The position numbers and the translations under genes are program-made. This document shows, piece after piece, positions 42,815-50,584 of a stretch of DNA of 64,000 nt. The stretch is from Phytohabitans sp037414955. Its GTDB lineage: Bacteria > Actinomycetota > Actinomycetes > Mycobacteriales > Micromonosporaceae. Under the pieces are notes generated by a model. The model was not told the origin of the DNA, made no database searches, and saw only the letters and a list, made by a program, of their open reading frames with translations. The DNA lies in assembly GCA_037414955.1 (NCBI GenBank), contig JBBEWH010000073.1, forward strand, positions 38,394 to 102,393, given 5' to 3'. Within the stretch, counting starts at the first letter, position 1. Each line of letters begins with the position of its first letter.

Positions 42815-44034
42815 AGGGGGTGGTGGTGCTCGTAGTCGGTCAGGTCGCGCAGGTGGCGCACCGGTGAGGCCAGCAGGACCAGCGGCATGCACGCGGCCGC
42901 GACGACGAAGAGCAGCAGGGTGACCCGGCCGCTGAGCACGCCGGCGACGGCGCCCGCGAGCAGTCCGCCGATCGGGATCGCGCCCCAGGAGACGAAGCGG
43001 ACCGTCGCCATCACCCGAGGCAGCAGGTCGGGCGGGCTGGCGATCTGCCGGTAGGTGCGGGTCACCACGCTGAGCACCACCACGCCGACGGAGAAGACCA
43101 CGTTGCCGGCGGCGAAGGCGACGAAGCCCTGCCAGCCGACGCCGAGGGGTACGACGAGCGCCCCGGCGACGGCGACGAACCCGGCGGCGATGAGTGCGCG
43201 GGCGGTACCCAGCCAGGCGGTGATCCGGTTGGTGAGCGCGGCGCCGATCAACGTGCCCACGCCGTCCGCCGCGAGCAGCAGGCCGACGAGTCCGGGCTCG
43301 GCGCCCAACTCGCGCACGAGGTAGAGGGCGTACAGCGCGTGTTGCGCCCCGCAGACGGCGTTGGCCGCGGTCGCGGCCCACATGCACGGGCCCATGACCG
43401 GGTGGCGCACGACGAACCGCCAGCCTTCGCGGATCATCGCGCGCATCGGCGGCCAGCGGTCGGGCGCGTCGGCTCGGCGTTCGGGCAGGGTGCGCAGCAG
43501 CAACGCGGAGACGACGTAACTGATCGCGTCGAGCAGCAGGGTGGGTACCGCGCCGAGGACCTGCACGACGAGGCCGCCGACGGACGGTCCGCCCAGCTGG
43601 GTGGTGGCATGCGTGCCGGAGGTGAAGCTGTTGCGGGACTGCAGCTGCTCCTTGCTCACGATCGCCGGCAGGAAGGTCGAGTTGGCGACGTCGAAGACGA
43701 CGTTCGCGAAGCTGATGACGAGGGCCACGACGACCAGCTGCGCGATCGTCAGGCGCCCCGCCCACCAGGCTAGCGGGATCGAGCCGACCGCCGCCGCGCG
43801 GGCCAGGTCGGCGCCGATCTGCAGGCGCCGCATGGGTAGCCGCTGCACGATCACACCGGCGGGCAGGCCGATCACGATCCAGGCGACGTAGCTGGCGGCG
43901 GCGATCACCCCCATCTCGAACGCGGAGGCGTCGAGCACCGTCAGGGCGGTGAGCGGCAGCGCCACCGCGCCCACCGCCGAACCGACCGCACTGGTGGTGC
44001 CCGCCGTCCACCATCGCCAGAAGACGCTCGCCAT
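42790..44034 (-). CDS. MFS transporter (drug-exporter-like)
   Basis: A 414-residue, ~12-helix major facilitator of the MFS_3/enterobactin-exporter-like group (WIVIGLPAGVIVQRLPMRRLQIGAD, FANVVFDVANSTFLPAIV). Substrate unknown. Its C-terminal seven codons and stop come from a palindromic element; the native tail probably ended near EHHHPL. ATG 44034 lies 52 bp from the divergent HxlR-type gene, with an operator-like inverted repeat between them, so it is likely controlled by that regulator. Confidence 0.85.
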   Translation of the reverse strand: MASVFWRWWTAGTTSAVGSAVGAVALPLTALTVLDASAFEMGVIAAASYVAWIVIGLPAGVIVQRLPMRRLQIGADLARAAAVGSIPLAWWAGRLTIAQLVVVALVISFANVVFDVANSTFLPAIVSKEQLQSRNSFTSGTHATTQLGGPSVGGLVVQVLGAVPTLLLDAISYVVSALLLRTLPERRADAPDRWPPMRAMIREGWRFVVRHPVMGPCMWAATAANAVCGAQHALYALYLVRELGAEPGLVGLLLAADGVGTLIGAALTNRITAWLGTARALIAAGFVAVAGALVVPLGVGWQGFVAFAAGNVVFSVGVVVLSVVTRTYRQIASPPDLLPRVMATVRFVSWGAIPIGGLLAGAVAGVLSGRVTLLLFVVAAACMPLVLLASPVRHLRDLTDYEHHHPLMIKASLK

Positions 44035-44051
44035 CCCCGCACCCTCCCCTG

Positions 44052-44074
44052 GTGAGTTTCAGATTGGAACTCAC
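44052..44074. promoter_or_regulatory. Inverted-repeat operator between MFS and HxlR genes
   Basis: GTGAGTT (44052-44058) and AACTCAC (44068-44074) form a perfect 7-bp inverted repeat with a 9-bp spacer in the 52-bp divergent region. This is the expected place and form for an HxlR-family operator. Confidence 0.55.
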
Positions 44075-44086
44075 TATAGTGGGTGT

Positions 44087-44995
44087 GTGAAGCGCAGCGA
44101 TCTTCCGGATGCCGACTGCGGCATCGCTCAGGCGCTCGGGGTGCTCGGCGACTGGTGGACGTTCCTGGTGATCCGCGACGTCGCGGGCGGCATCACCCGC
44201 TTCGACGGCCTGCAGCGGGAGCTCGGCGTCAGCCGGCGTGCCCTGGCTGAGCGCCTGGCCAACCTCGTCACCCACGGCGTGCTGCGCAAGCGTGCCTACT
44301 CCCACCACCCGCCCCGCTACGACTACCTGCTCACCGCGAAGGGCGAGGGTCTGCTGCCGACCCTGATCGCGCTCCAGGACTGGGGCACCAGGCACGTGAT
44401 GGGCGACGGGACGCTGACCGCCACCGGCGACGACAGCTCCGCCGAGGCCCGCCGGACGCACGAGCTGGTCGGCCGGAAACTGCCGGACGTCGTACTGGAA
44501 CGGCACGACGGCGAGTGGGTAGCGCCCAACGCCCCGGGTGCCTGGACCGTGCTCTACTTCTTCCCCGGTGCCTTCGCTCCGGGCCCGCAGGCGTACCCGC
44601 CCGGCTGGGCGGACATCCCCGGCGCCAAGGGCTGCACCCTGGAGTCCCTGACCTACACGTCACGGCACGGCGACTTCGAGGCGTCCGGAGCCACGATCCG
44701 CGGCGTCAGCACCCAACGGCCCGACCAGCTGGCCGCCTTCGTGGCGCACGCGAAGCTGCCCTATCCGCTGCTGTCCGATCAGGACATGAAGCTCGCGGCC
44801 GGGTTGCTGCTGCCGACGTTCCGGGCCGGCGGCACCGACCGGCTCAAGCGCCTCACGCTGCTGGCGGATCCCGACGCCGTCATCCGCGCGGTGCAGTATC
44901 CGATCAGCGACCCTGCCGGCTCCGTGGCGGAGATGCTCACCCTCGTCCGGCAGAACGCCGCGGCCGCCCCGTCTCGCCGTCCCGGACAACCATGA
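44087..44995 (+). CDS. HxlR-type regulator fused to a peroxiredoxin-like domain
   Basis: A 302-residue fusion. Residues ~1-115 are an HxlR winged helix (ADCGIAQALGVLGDWWTFLVIRD, RRALAERLANLVTHGVL) with the family's conserved Cys at position ~10. Residues ~130-295 are AhpC/TSA-like (LYFFPGAFAPG, then GCTLESLTY, GVSTQRPDQ and YPLLSDQDM), where the Cys of GCT is the candidate redox residue. The arrangement suggests a redox-responsive repressor (inference). GTG 44087 was chosen from the HxlR alignment. Its stop codon lies within the palindromic element that follows. Confidence 0.85.
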   Translation: MKRSDLPDADCGIAQALGVLGDWWTFLVIRDVAGGITRFDGLQRELGVSRRALAERLANLVTHGVLRKRAYSHHPPRYDYLLTAKGEGLLPTLIALQDWGTRHVMGDGTLTATGDDSSAEARRTHELVGRKLPDVVLERHDGEWVAPNAPGAWTVLYFFPGAFAPGPQAYPPGWADIPGAKGCTLESLTYTSRHGDFEASGATIRGVSTQRPDQLAAFVAHAKLPYPLLSDQDMKLAAGLLLPTFRAGGTDRLKRLTLLADPDAVIRAVQYPISDPAGSVAEMLTLVRQNAAAAPSRRPGQP

Positions 44996-45046
44996 TCAAG
45001 GCGTCCCTCAAGTCGCTAGAACTACTACAGGGACGCCCTGATCATG
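44991..45046. repeat. Palindromic element copy E
   Basis: A full 56-bp copy (CATGATCAAGGCGTCC to GGACGCCCTGATCATG, centre TCGCTAGAACTAC). Its first bases provide the TGA that ends the HxlR fusion gene, and its right end lies 7 bp from the stop of the convergent sugar-binding lipoprotein gene. Confidence 0.9.
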
Positions 45047-45053
45047 AGCGGTG

Positions 45054-46067
45054 CTAGACCGGTGGGTTGGCGCACGAGGGTCGCAGCAGGGCCTGGTGCT
45101 TCGGCGTCGTCAGGTTCTTGGCGGACAGGTAGGAGACACCGGTGTCCCCAGAGGACACGGTGCCGCCCTCGCGGATCATCTTCACCGCCGCGTTCACGCC
45201 GTCGTAGCCCATCCGGAACGGGTTCTGCGCCACGATGCTGGTGATGACGCCCTCCTGGATGAGTGCGACGCTCTGCGGCGCGGCGTCCCATCCGACGAGC
45301 GTGATCTTTCCGGCCCTGCCGCTCTTCTGGACCGCCTCGGCCGCGCCCAGCGCGGTCGGCTCGTTGGCGGCGAAGATCCCGTCGAGGTCCGGGGTCGCGG
45401 CGAGGATCCGTTCGGTGATGCTGACCGCGGTGGTGAAGTCGGACTGCGTGGACTGCTCCGCCACGATCCTGATCCGCGGATGCCGGGCCAGACCTGCTTT
45501 GAAGCCCTGTGTCCGCTGGTCGTTGGTCGCCGAGCCGGGATCGTACGGCAGGAACGCTATCTTTTTGTCGCCCGGCCCGAGCGCCTGTGCCAGCAGGTCA
45601 GCGGCCTGAGTGGCGGCGGCGACATTGTCCGTGGCGAACACGGGCACCCCCGGCGGCTGCGGGTACGTGCCCGAGTCGATGTTCACCACCACTTTGCGAT
45701 TGGCGATCGCCTGTTCGGTGATGGGCGCGAGCGCCGCGGCGTCGGTGGCCGCGTAGACGATGCCGTCGATGTCCTGTCCGATGTAGCGCTGTAGCAGGTT
45801 GACCTGCCCGACGACGTCGGTTTCGGCGGTCACACCGTCCCAGCGTACGGTGACGTCTTCGTGTTTGGCGGCGGCGCATTCGGCGCCCAGCCGCACCTGC
45901 CGCCAGAAGTCGAAGCCCAGCGCCCTGGGCACCACCGCCAGTGTGATCGGGCCTGCCTTCCGCGTGCGGGTTGTCGGTTCGGCGCTCGGCTCCCCGCCGG
46001 CGCCACAGCCCGCCGCGGCCGTCACGCAGGTCGCGAGGAGCGATATCAAGCCGGTACGTAAGCGCAT
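45054..46067 (-). CDS. Sugar-binding lipoprotein (RbsB-like, type-1 periplasmic fold)
   Basis: A 337-residue lipoprotein (lipobox AAAGC near residue 21) with the LacI/RbsB-type binding fold: ITLAVVPRALGFDFWRQV, QDIDGIVYAATDAAALAP, then GIFAANEPTALGAAEAV and ITSIVAQNPFRMGYDGV. It should bind a sugar or related ligand outside the membrane. No ABC permease or ATPase is adjacent. It lies 12 bp downstream of a membrane GGDEF-EAL gene with its own AAGGGG, so it may feed ligand information into c-di-GMP signalling (inference). Confidence 0.85.
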   Translation of the reverse strand: MRLRTGLISLLATCVTAAAGCGAGGEPSAEPTTRTRKAGPITLAVVPRALGFDFWRQVRLGAECAAAKHEDVTVRWDGVTAETDVVGQVNLLQRYIGQDIDGIVYAATDAAALAPITEQAIANRKVVVNIDSGTYPQPPGVPVFATDNVAAATQAADLLAQALGPGDKKIAFLPYDPGSATNDQRTQGFKAGLARHPRIRIVAEQSTQSDFTTAVSITERILAATPDLDGIFAANEPTALGAAEAVQKSGRAGKITLVGWDAAPQSVALIQEGVITSIVAQNPFRMGYDGVNAAVKMIREGGTVSSGDTGVSYLSAKNLTTPKHQALLRPSCANPPV

Positions 46068-46079
46068 GTCGAAGTCCCC

Positions 46080-49000
46080 TTATCGCGGGGCGCCGGTGGC
46101 GGGCTGGGTGTCGAGACGCGGCACGCCTGGGCGGGGACGGCTGAAGTAGTAACCCTGAGCCCGGTCGCAGCCCAGGTCCACCAGAGCCTGGAGCTGTTCC
46201 GCGTTCTCGACTCCTTCGGCGATGGTCGTCAGCCCCAGAGACTTACCCAGACCGATGACGGAGGCGACGATCTCGCGGTCTGAGCTCTGCTCCACCATGT
46301 CGGCGATGAAGGACCGGTCTATCTTGATGAAGCTGACCGGCAGCCGCTTGAGATAGGTCAGCGAGGAGTAGCCGGTGCCGAAGTCGTCGATGCCGAGTTG
46401 CACACCCAGGTCGCGGATGTGTTCGAGTTGGCGCAACGACGCGACATCCGCCTCGATGAGGATCGTTTCGGTCAACTCCAGCGCGAGGCGCTGCGGGGCG
46501 AGCCCCGAGTCCGCCAGCGCCGATTCGACGGTGGCGACCAGATCGGGCGAGGCCACCTGCCGGAATGACAGGTTGACGGAAATCTCCAGCGACGGTGGCA
46601 CCGCATCGGCTGCCTGCCACTGTGCGAGCTGTGCGCACGCCGACGACAGCACCCAGGCGCCGATCGGCACGATCAGACCGGTCTCCTCCGCCACCTCCAT
46701 GAACACCGTCGGTGAGAGCACACCGCGATCTGGGTCCTCCAGGCGCAGCAACGCTTCCAGACCGACCATGCATCCGGTGCTCAGCTCGACGATCGGCTGG
46801 TAGTCCAGCCGGAATCCCCCTTCGCGTACCGCGCGGCGTATCCCGGTCTCGACGGCGACCCGCTCGAGCGTCCGGGATCGCAGCGTCTCGTCGAAGACCT
46901 CGTAGCGGTTCTTCCCCCGGGACTTCGCGTGGTACATGGCGGCGTCCGCGTCGCGGATCAACTCTTCGGGATCGACGGCCGATCCGGCCGCGATCGCGAT
47001 GCCGACGCTGGCCGTCACGACGGCCTCCGCGCCGGCGACCTCCAGGGGGGTACCCAGGATCGGCAGCAGACGCTCGGCGATGTCGGCGGCACGCTGTGCG
47101 GTGGGCAGATTGCGGCAGAGGATGACGAACTCGTCGCCTCCGACGCGGGCGACGGTGTCCTCCGGATGGACGCTGCGCTCCAGCCGGCGGGCGGTGACCC
47201 GGAGCACCTGGTCGCCGATATCGTGGCCCAGGCTGTCGTTGATGAGCTTGAAGCCGTCCAGGTCGACGAAGAGCAGGGCACTCATCCCGGCCGTTGACCG
47301 GTCGTCGGTCAACGCGTCCCGCAACTGCTGCATCAACAGCGCCCGGTTGGGCAGGCCGGTGAGCGAGTCGTGCAGCGCCTGGTGGAACAGCTTCTCTTCG
47401 GCGGCGCGCCGCGCCGTGACGTCCTCGATCTGCGTCACGAAGTACAGCGGCGTGCCGGCTCTGCCACGAACCGCCGAGGACGAGACGACCACTCGTAGCG
47501 CCTGGCCGTTCGCGCGCAGGTAGCGCTTCTCGGTGTGGAAGATGGAGGTCTCACCATCCATCATGGACCGAATCGCGTCGAGGGTGGCGGCCCGGTCCTC
47601 GGGGTGCGTGACCTCGACCACGCTCTTGCCGAGCAGTTCGGATTCGGTATATCCCAACATCTTGCACAGGGCCGGGTTGACCTGCATGAAGCGTTTGTCC
47701 ACCCCGGTGAGGCACATGCCGATCGTGGCGTTGTCGAACGCCTGCCGGAAGCGCTCACGCGCCTCGCTGAGCTGGGTCTCGACGAGGCGGCGAGCCGTGA
47801 TGTCTATCCCCGAGGCGATGACATACGTGACCGCGCCATGCTCGTCGAGCAACGCGCCGCTGGACCAGGCGATGTGCCGCCGGCTTCCGTCCCGGCTGAC
47901 CCACGTCCGCTCGTTCGAGGTGGGGTAGTCGTTGGCCGCCAGCGTCCGGGCGAAGGCCGCCCGCACGGTGTCGACCTCCTCCGGCGGTAGGAACACATCC
48001 CAGTACGCCTTGTTCCGCACCTCGTCGAACCGGAAGCCGGTCGTCGTCTCACAGGCGCGATTGAACCGGACGATGCGTCCCTCGCGGTCGAGGACGAGGA
48101 CGAGGCTGCCCGCGACGTCGAGCAGGGCGCCGGAGAAGTCCCGCTCGGCGCGCAGGGTCTGCTGCGAGAGCGCCAGCCGTTCGGCCATGTCGTTGAAAGC
48201 CTCCGACAACGCGCCGACCTCGTCGCGGCTGCGCACCTGAACGCGGCGGGTCAGCTCGCCGCCGGCGAACTCGATCGCAGCCCGCGCGACGGTGCCGATG
48301 TCGGTGGCGATCCGGCGCGACATGCGTCCGACGAGCACCAGCGTCAGCATGATCGCGAGAAGGATGCTGCCCAGGGAGACAGCCACGTGCCGCAGGTACC
48401 CGGAACGGCGATCCTGTAGCAGTCGCCGCTCGTGGTCCACCATCGCGTTCCACAGCGCGCCCAGGGCGTGGGCCGTTTCGTCGACGGTGGCGGCGTACGC
48501 CGACCGATCCAGTCGTACCGGAGAGGACTGGACGAAGTCCCGGGTGGTGACCTGATTGAGGTTGGCGATGGCGGCGTACACCGATTGCAGCGGCACGGCC
48601 AGCGACTCCGCGTGGCCGACGTTGCCCCAGTGCCGGAACGCCGTGTAGAGGTTGTTCTGCAGTTCGTCGATGCGCTGGCCGAGCCCACTGACGATCGAGG
48701 CGACCCGGGCGCGGTCGAGGAACACGGGGCCGGCCTGCAGCATCTGGTCGACCGTCGTGCCCAGCCGCATGGTGTTGTCCGTCAGTTCGGGCACCTGGCT
48801 GATGAGCGCCGTCGCCAGGCGGTAGGCGTCCGGAGCCGGGTCGATCGTCAGGTTGGACGTGATCCCGATATGGTCGATCAAGGATCGAACCTGGGCGATC
48901 ATCACGTCGTGGGCCACCGTGCCGCTGACCGCGGTGTGGTTGGTGGCCTTCCACCGCTGCCACGCGCGCAGCTGGCCGCCGACAGTGGCACTCTCGTTCA

Positions 49001-49430
49001 GGTCGGCGCCCGCGGAGTTCAGCTGGCGGCCGAGCCTTTCGTCGACGGACGCCAGTGCCGCGAAGCCGTCGTCGACGCGCTTGGTGCTCGCCTCCAGTTC
49101 GTCGGCGGACCGGTCACCGGCGAACACCTGCCGGCTGATGTCCCGGTGGATCGACAGGTCGTACAGGAGCGTGTACATCGGCCGGACATACTCCAACCCC
49201 CACAGCTCCTTGTCGATGAACCTGAGTCGTTTCGCGCTCTCGTTGACCAGCAGTCCCGCCGTGATCGCCAGGGGCAGCAGGGACGCGAGTCCGATGACGG
49301 CCAGCTTGTGCCAGATCCGCGCGCCGCGGCGCGCGGGCCGAGATCGACCGTGACGGGACACCCGAGCGCCCGCCGTTGGTGTTGGTGCAGTAAAGGCCCA
49401 CTGAACCATGTTCATTACATTTAGGCGCAT
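46080..49430 (-). CDS. Membrane sensor with HAMP, two PAS, GGDEF and EAL domains
   Basis: A 1116-residue c-di-GMP enzyme. Two helices (LAVIGLASLLPLAITAGL near 45 and VSLGSILLAIMLTLVLVG near 360) flank a ~300-residue extracytoplasmic sensor; then come HAMP (~370-425), two PAS domains (~435-690), GGDEF (~690-850; intact VGGDEF) and EAL (~865-1105; GLEALLR, ELTETILIE, IDDFGTGYSSL). Both catalytic domains look intact, so it could make or degrade c-di-GMP. ATG 49430 is the longest start; ATG 49415 or 49409 are possible. It is the first gene of a pair with the sugar-binding lipoprotein. Confidence 0.9.
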   Translation of the reverse strand: MRLNVMNMVQWAFTAPTPTAGARVSRHGRSRPARRGARIWHKLAVIGLASLLPLAITAGLLVNESAKRLRFIDKELWGLEYVRPMYTLLYDLSIHRDISRQVFAGDRSADELEASTKRVDDGFAALASVDERLGRQLNSAGADLNESATVGGQLRAWQRWKATNHTAVSGTVAHDVMIAQVRSLIDHIGITSNLTIDPAPDAYRLATALISQVPELTDNTMRLGTTVDQMLQAGPVFLDRARVASIVSGLGQRIDELQNNLYTAFRHWGNVGHAESLAVPLQSVYAAIANLNQVTTRDFVQSSPVRLDRSAYAATVDETAHALGALWNAMVDHERRLLQDRRSGYLRHVAVSLGSILLAIMLTLVLVGRMSRRIATDIGTVARAAIEFAGGELTRRVQVRSRDEVGALSEAFNDMAERLALSQQTLRAERDFSGALLDVAGSLVLVLDREGRIVRFNRACETTTGFRFDEVRNKAYWDVFLPPEEVDTVRAAFARTLAANDYPTSNERTWVSRDGSRRHIAWSSGALLDEHGAVTYVIASGIDITARRLVETQLSEARERFRQAFDNATIGMCLTGVDKRFMQVNPALCKMLGYTESELLGKSVVEVTHPEDRAATLDAIRSMMDGETSIFHTEKRYLRANGQALRVVVSSSAVRGRAGTPLYFVTQIEDVTARRAAEEKLFHQALHDSLTGLPNRALLMQQLRDALTDDRSTAGMSALLFVDLDGFKLINDSLGHDIGDQVLRVTARRLERSVHPEDTVARVGGDEFVILCRNLPTAQRAADIAERLLPILGTPLEVAGAEAVVTASVGIAIAAGSAVDPEELIRDADAAMYHAKSRGKNRYEVFDETLRSRTLERVAVETGIRRAVREGGFRLDYQPIVELSTGCMVGLEALLRLEDPDRGVLSPTVFMEVAEETGLIVPIGAWVLSSACAQLAQWQAADAVPPSLEISVNLSFRQVASPDLVATVESALADSGLAPQRLALELTETILIEADVASLRQLEHIRDLGVQLGIDDFGTGYSSLTYLKRLPVSFIKIDRSFIADMVEQSSDREIVASVIGLGKSLGLTTIAEGVENAEQLQALVDLGCDRAQGYYFSRPRPGVPRLDTQPATGAPR

Positions 49431-49487
49431 CTCGGCTCTTCTGCGAACTTTCAGGCAAATCTATAAGAATCCTAACATTAGGGCAGT

Positions 49488-49543
49488 CATGATCAAGGCG
49501 TCCCTCGAGTAGCCATAGCGACGTGAGGGACGCCTTGATCATG
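49488..49543. repeat. Palindromic element copy F
   Basis: A full 56-bp copy (CATGATCAAGGCGTCC to GGACGCCTTGATCATG, centre GAGTAGCCATAGCGACGTG). It lies upstream of the GGDEF-EAL gene and supplies the TGA stop of the truncated TauD-like gene at its right end. Confidence 0.9.
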
Positions 49544-49967
49544 GGAGGTTCGTTGCCACGTACACCGGGTTCTGGCGGTACCCGTGCTCTTGCCGTTCGC
49601 GTGCTGGACGCGTACGGGGCAGCCGGACCAGGACCCGCTTGATCCATCGATCCGTGCCGTCGTACCGCGCGCGGAAGGCCACGCGCCCATGCACCATCGC
49701 GTCGTTGTCCACAATGAGCAGGTCGCCTGGCGCGAGAGCCACGGTAAACCCGCACTCCTCGAAGGCGCCGTTCAGCCGCCGGAAAGCCGCAATGAACCGC
49801 GGGTCGTCGGTCAACATGCGGGTGTACGAGGGGTCGTAGCGGACGCGCAAACCAGCGGTCGTGTGCCAGATCGTGGCCATACCGATCTGTTCGGCCCCTG
49901 CCGACACACCGTCGCCGTAGCTGTCGTCCGGTTCGATGGTGAGGAGCGGGCGGGCGAGCTGTGCCAC
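49539..49967 (-). pseudogene. TauD/TfdA-family Fe(II)/2-oxoglutarate dioxygenase, C-terminal remnant
   Basis: About 142 residues of the C-terminal part of a clavaminate-synthase-like dioxygenase: RYDPSYTRMLTDD, then LAPGDLLIVDNDAMVHGR with the distal metal-binding His, and the 2-oxoglutarate-binding Arg in WIKRVLVRL. The N-terminal half, with the His-x-Asp/Glu metal site, is missing, because a divergent GNAT gene begins 41 bp away. Such enzymes hydroxylate amino acids such as Arg or Asn in peptide natural-product pathways. The stop lies in palindromic copy F. Confidence 0.7.
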
Positions 49968-50008
49968 ATCGGCGGCGCGGCCGACATCTGAGGATGCCGG
50001 AGGCTTTC

Positions 50009-50584
50009 ATGAAGTACGAGTGGCCGAACGAACTGTCCGCCAACGACATGCGCGAGATGCTCGACCTGATGAACGGAGTGGCCGTACGGGAACGCAACCT
50101 CGGCTTCAACGAACCGCTCAGTGACGAGGACGGCCTGGCGTTGATGCGCGCCTTCGACGCCGATCTGCGGCGCGGCACCGTCCGACTGCTGGTTGCCCGC
50201 ACCGAAGGCGACCACATCGTCGGTATGGTCACGCTCGCCCGGGCACCGCAGCCCGGCCGCCGGCACGTGGTGGACCTGCGGCGGTGCGTCATCCACCCGG
50301 ATTACCGTGGCCGGTTCCTCACCACCGGCTTCGAGGAGGCCCTCCGGACGGCCGCCGAGATGGGCTGCGACATCCTGACGCTCGAAGTCCGCGACGATGG
50401 CCCGATGCGGCTCTGGCGCCGCATGGGCTTCCAGGAGTACGGACGGCTGCACGACTACGCACGCAAGGACGGACGTTCGGTCACGGGCTATTTCATGTAC
50501 GCCCGACGCGCCGACCTCGAAGACCATTTCCGCCGCACGGGCCGATGGTCACGCGGCATCGACGCTGTCCAGCGACAGGCGTGA
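50009..50584 (+). CDS. GNAT-family N-acetyltransferase
   Basis: A 191-residue acetyltransferase: LVARTEGDHIVGMVTLA, VVDLRRCVIHPDYRGRFL (a degenerate acetyl-CoA loop, RGRFLTTG), GCDILTLEVRDDGPMRLWRRMGFQEYGRL. ATG 50009 follows GGAGG. The acceptor is unknown. The last 36 bp overlap the convergent cydC gene. Confidence 0.82.
   Translation: MKYEWPNELSANDMREMLDLMNGVAVRERNLGFNEPLSDEDGLALMRAFDADLRRGTVRLLVARTEGDHIVGMVTLARAPQPGRRHVVDLRRCVIHPDYRGRFLTTGFEEALRTAAEMGCDILTLEVRDDGPMRLWRRMGFQEYGRLHDYARKDGRSVTGYFMYARRADLEDHFRRTGRWSRGIDAVQRQA

Noticed and set aside
42759..49543. The 56-bp palindromes as a CRISPR array or as ordinary terminators
   Set aside because: Copies are kilobases apart, not regularly spaced. 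One lies inside a translated gene, and all full copies have the same length and similar sequence, which simple terminators would not need.
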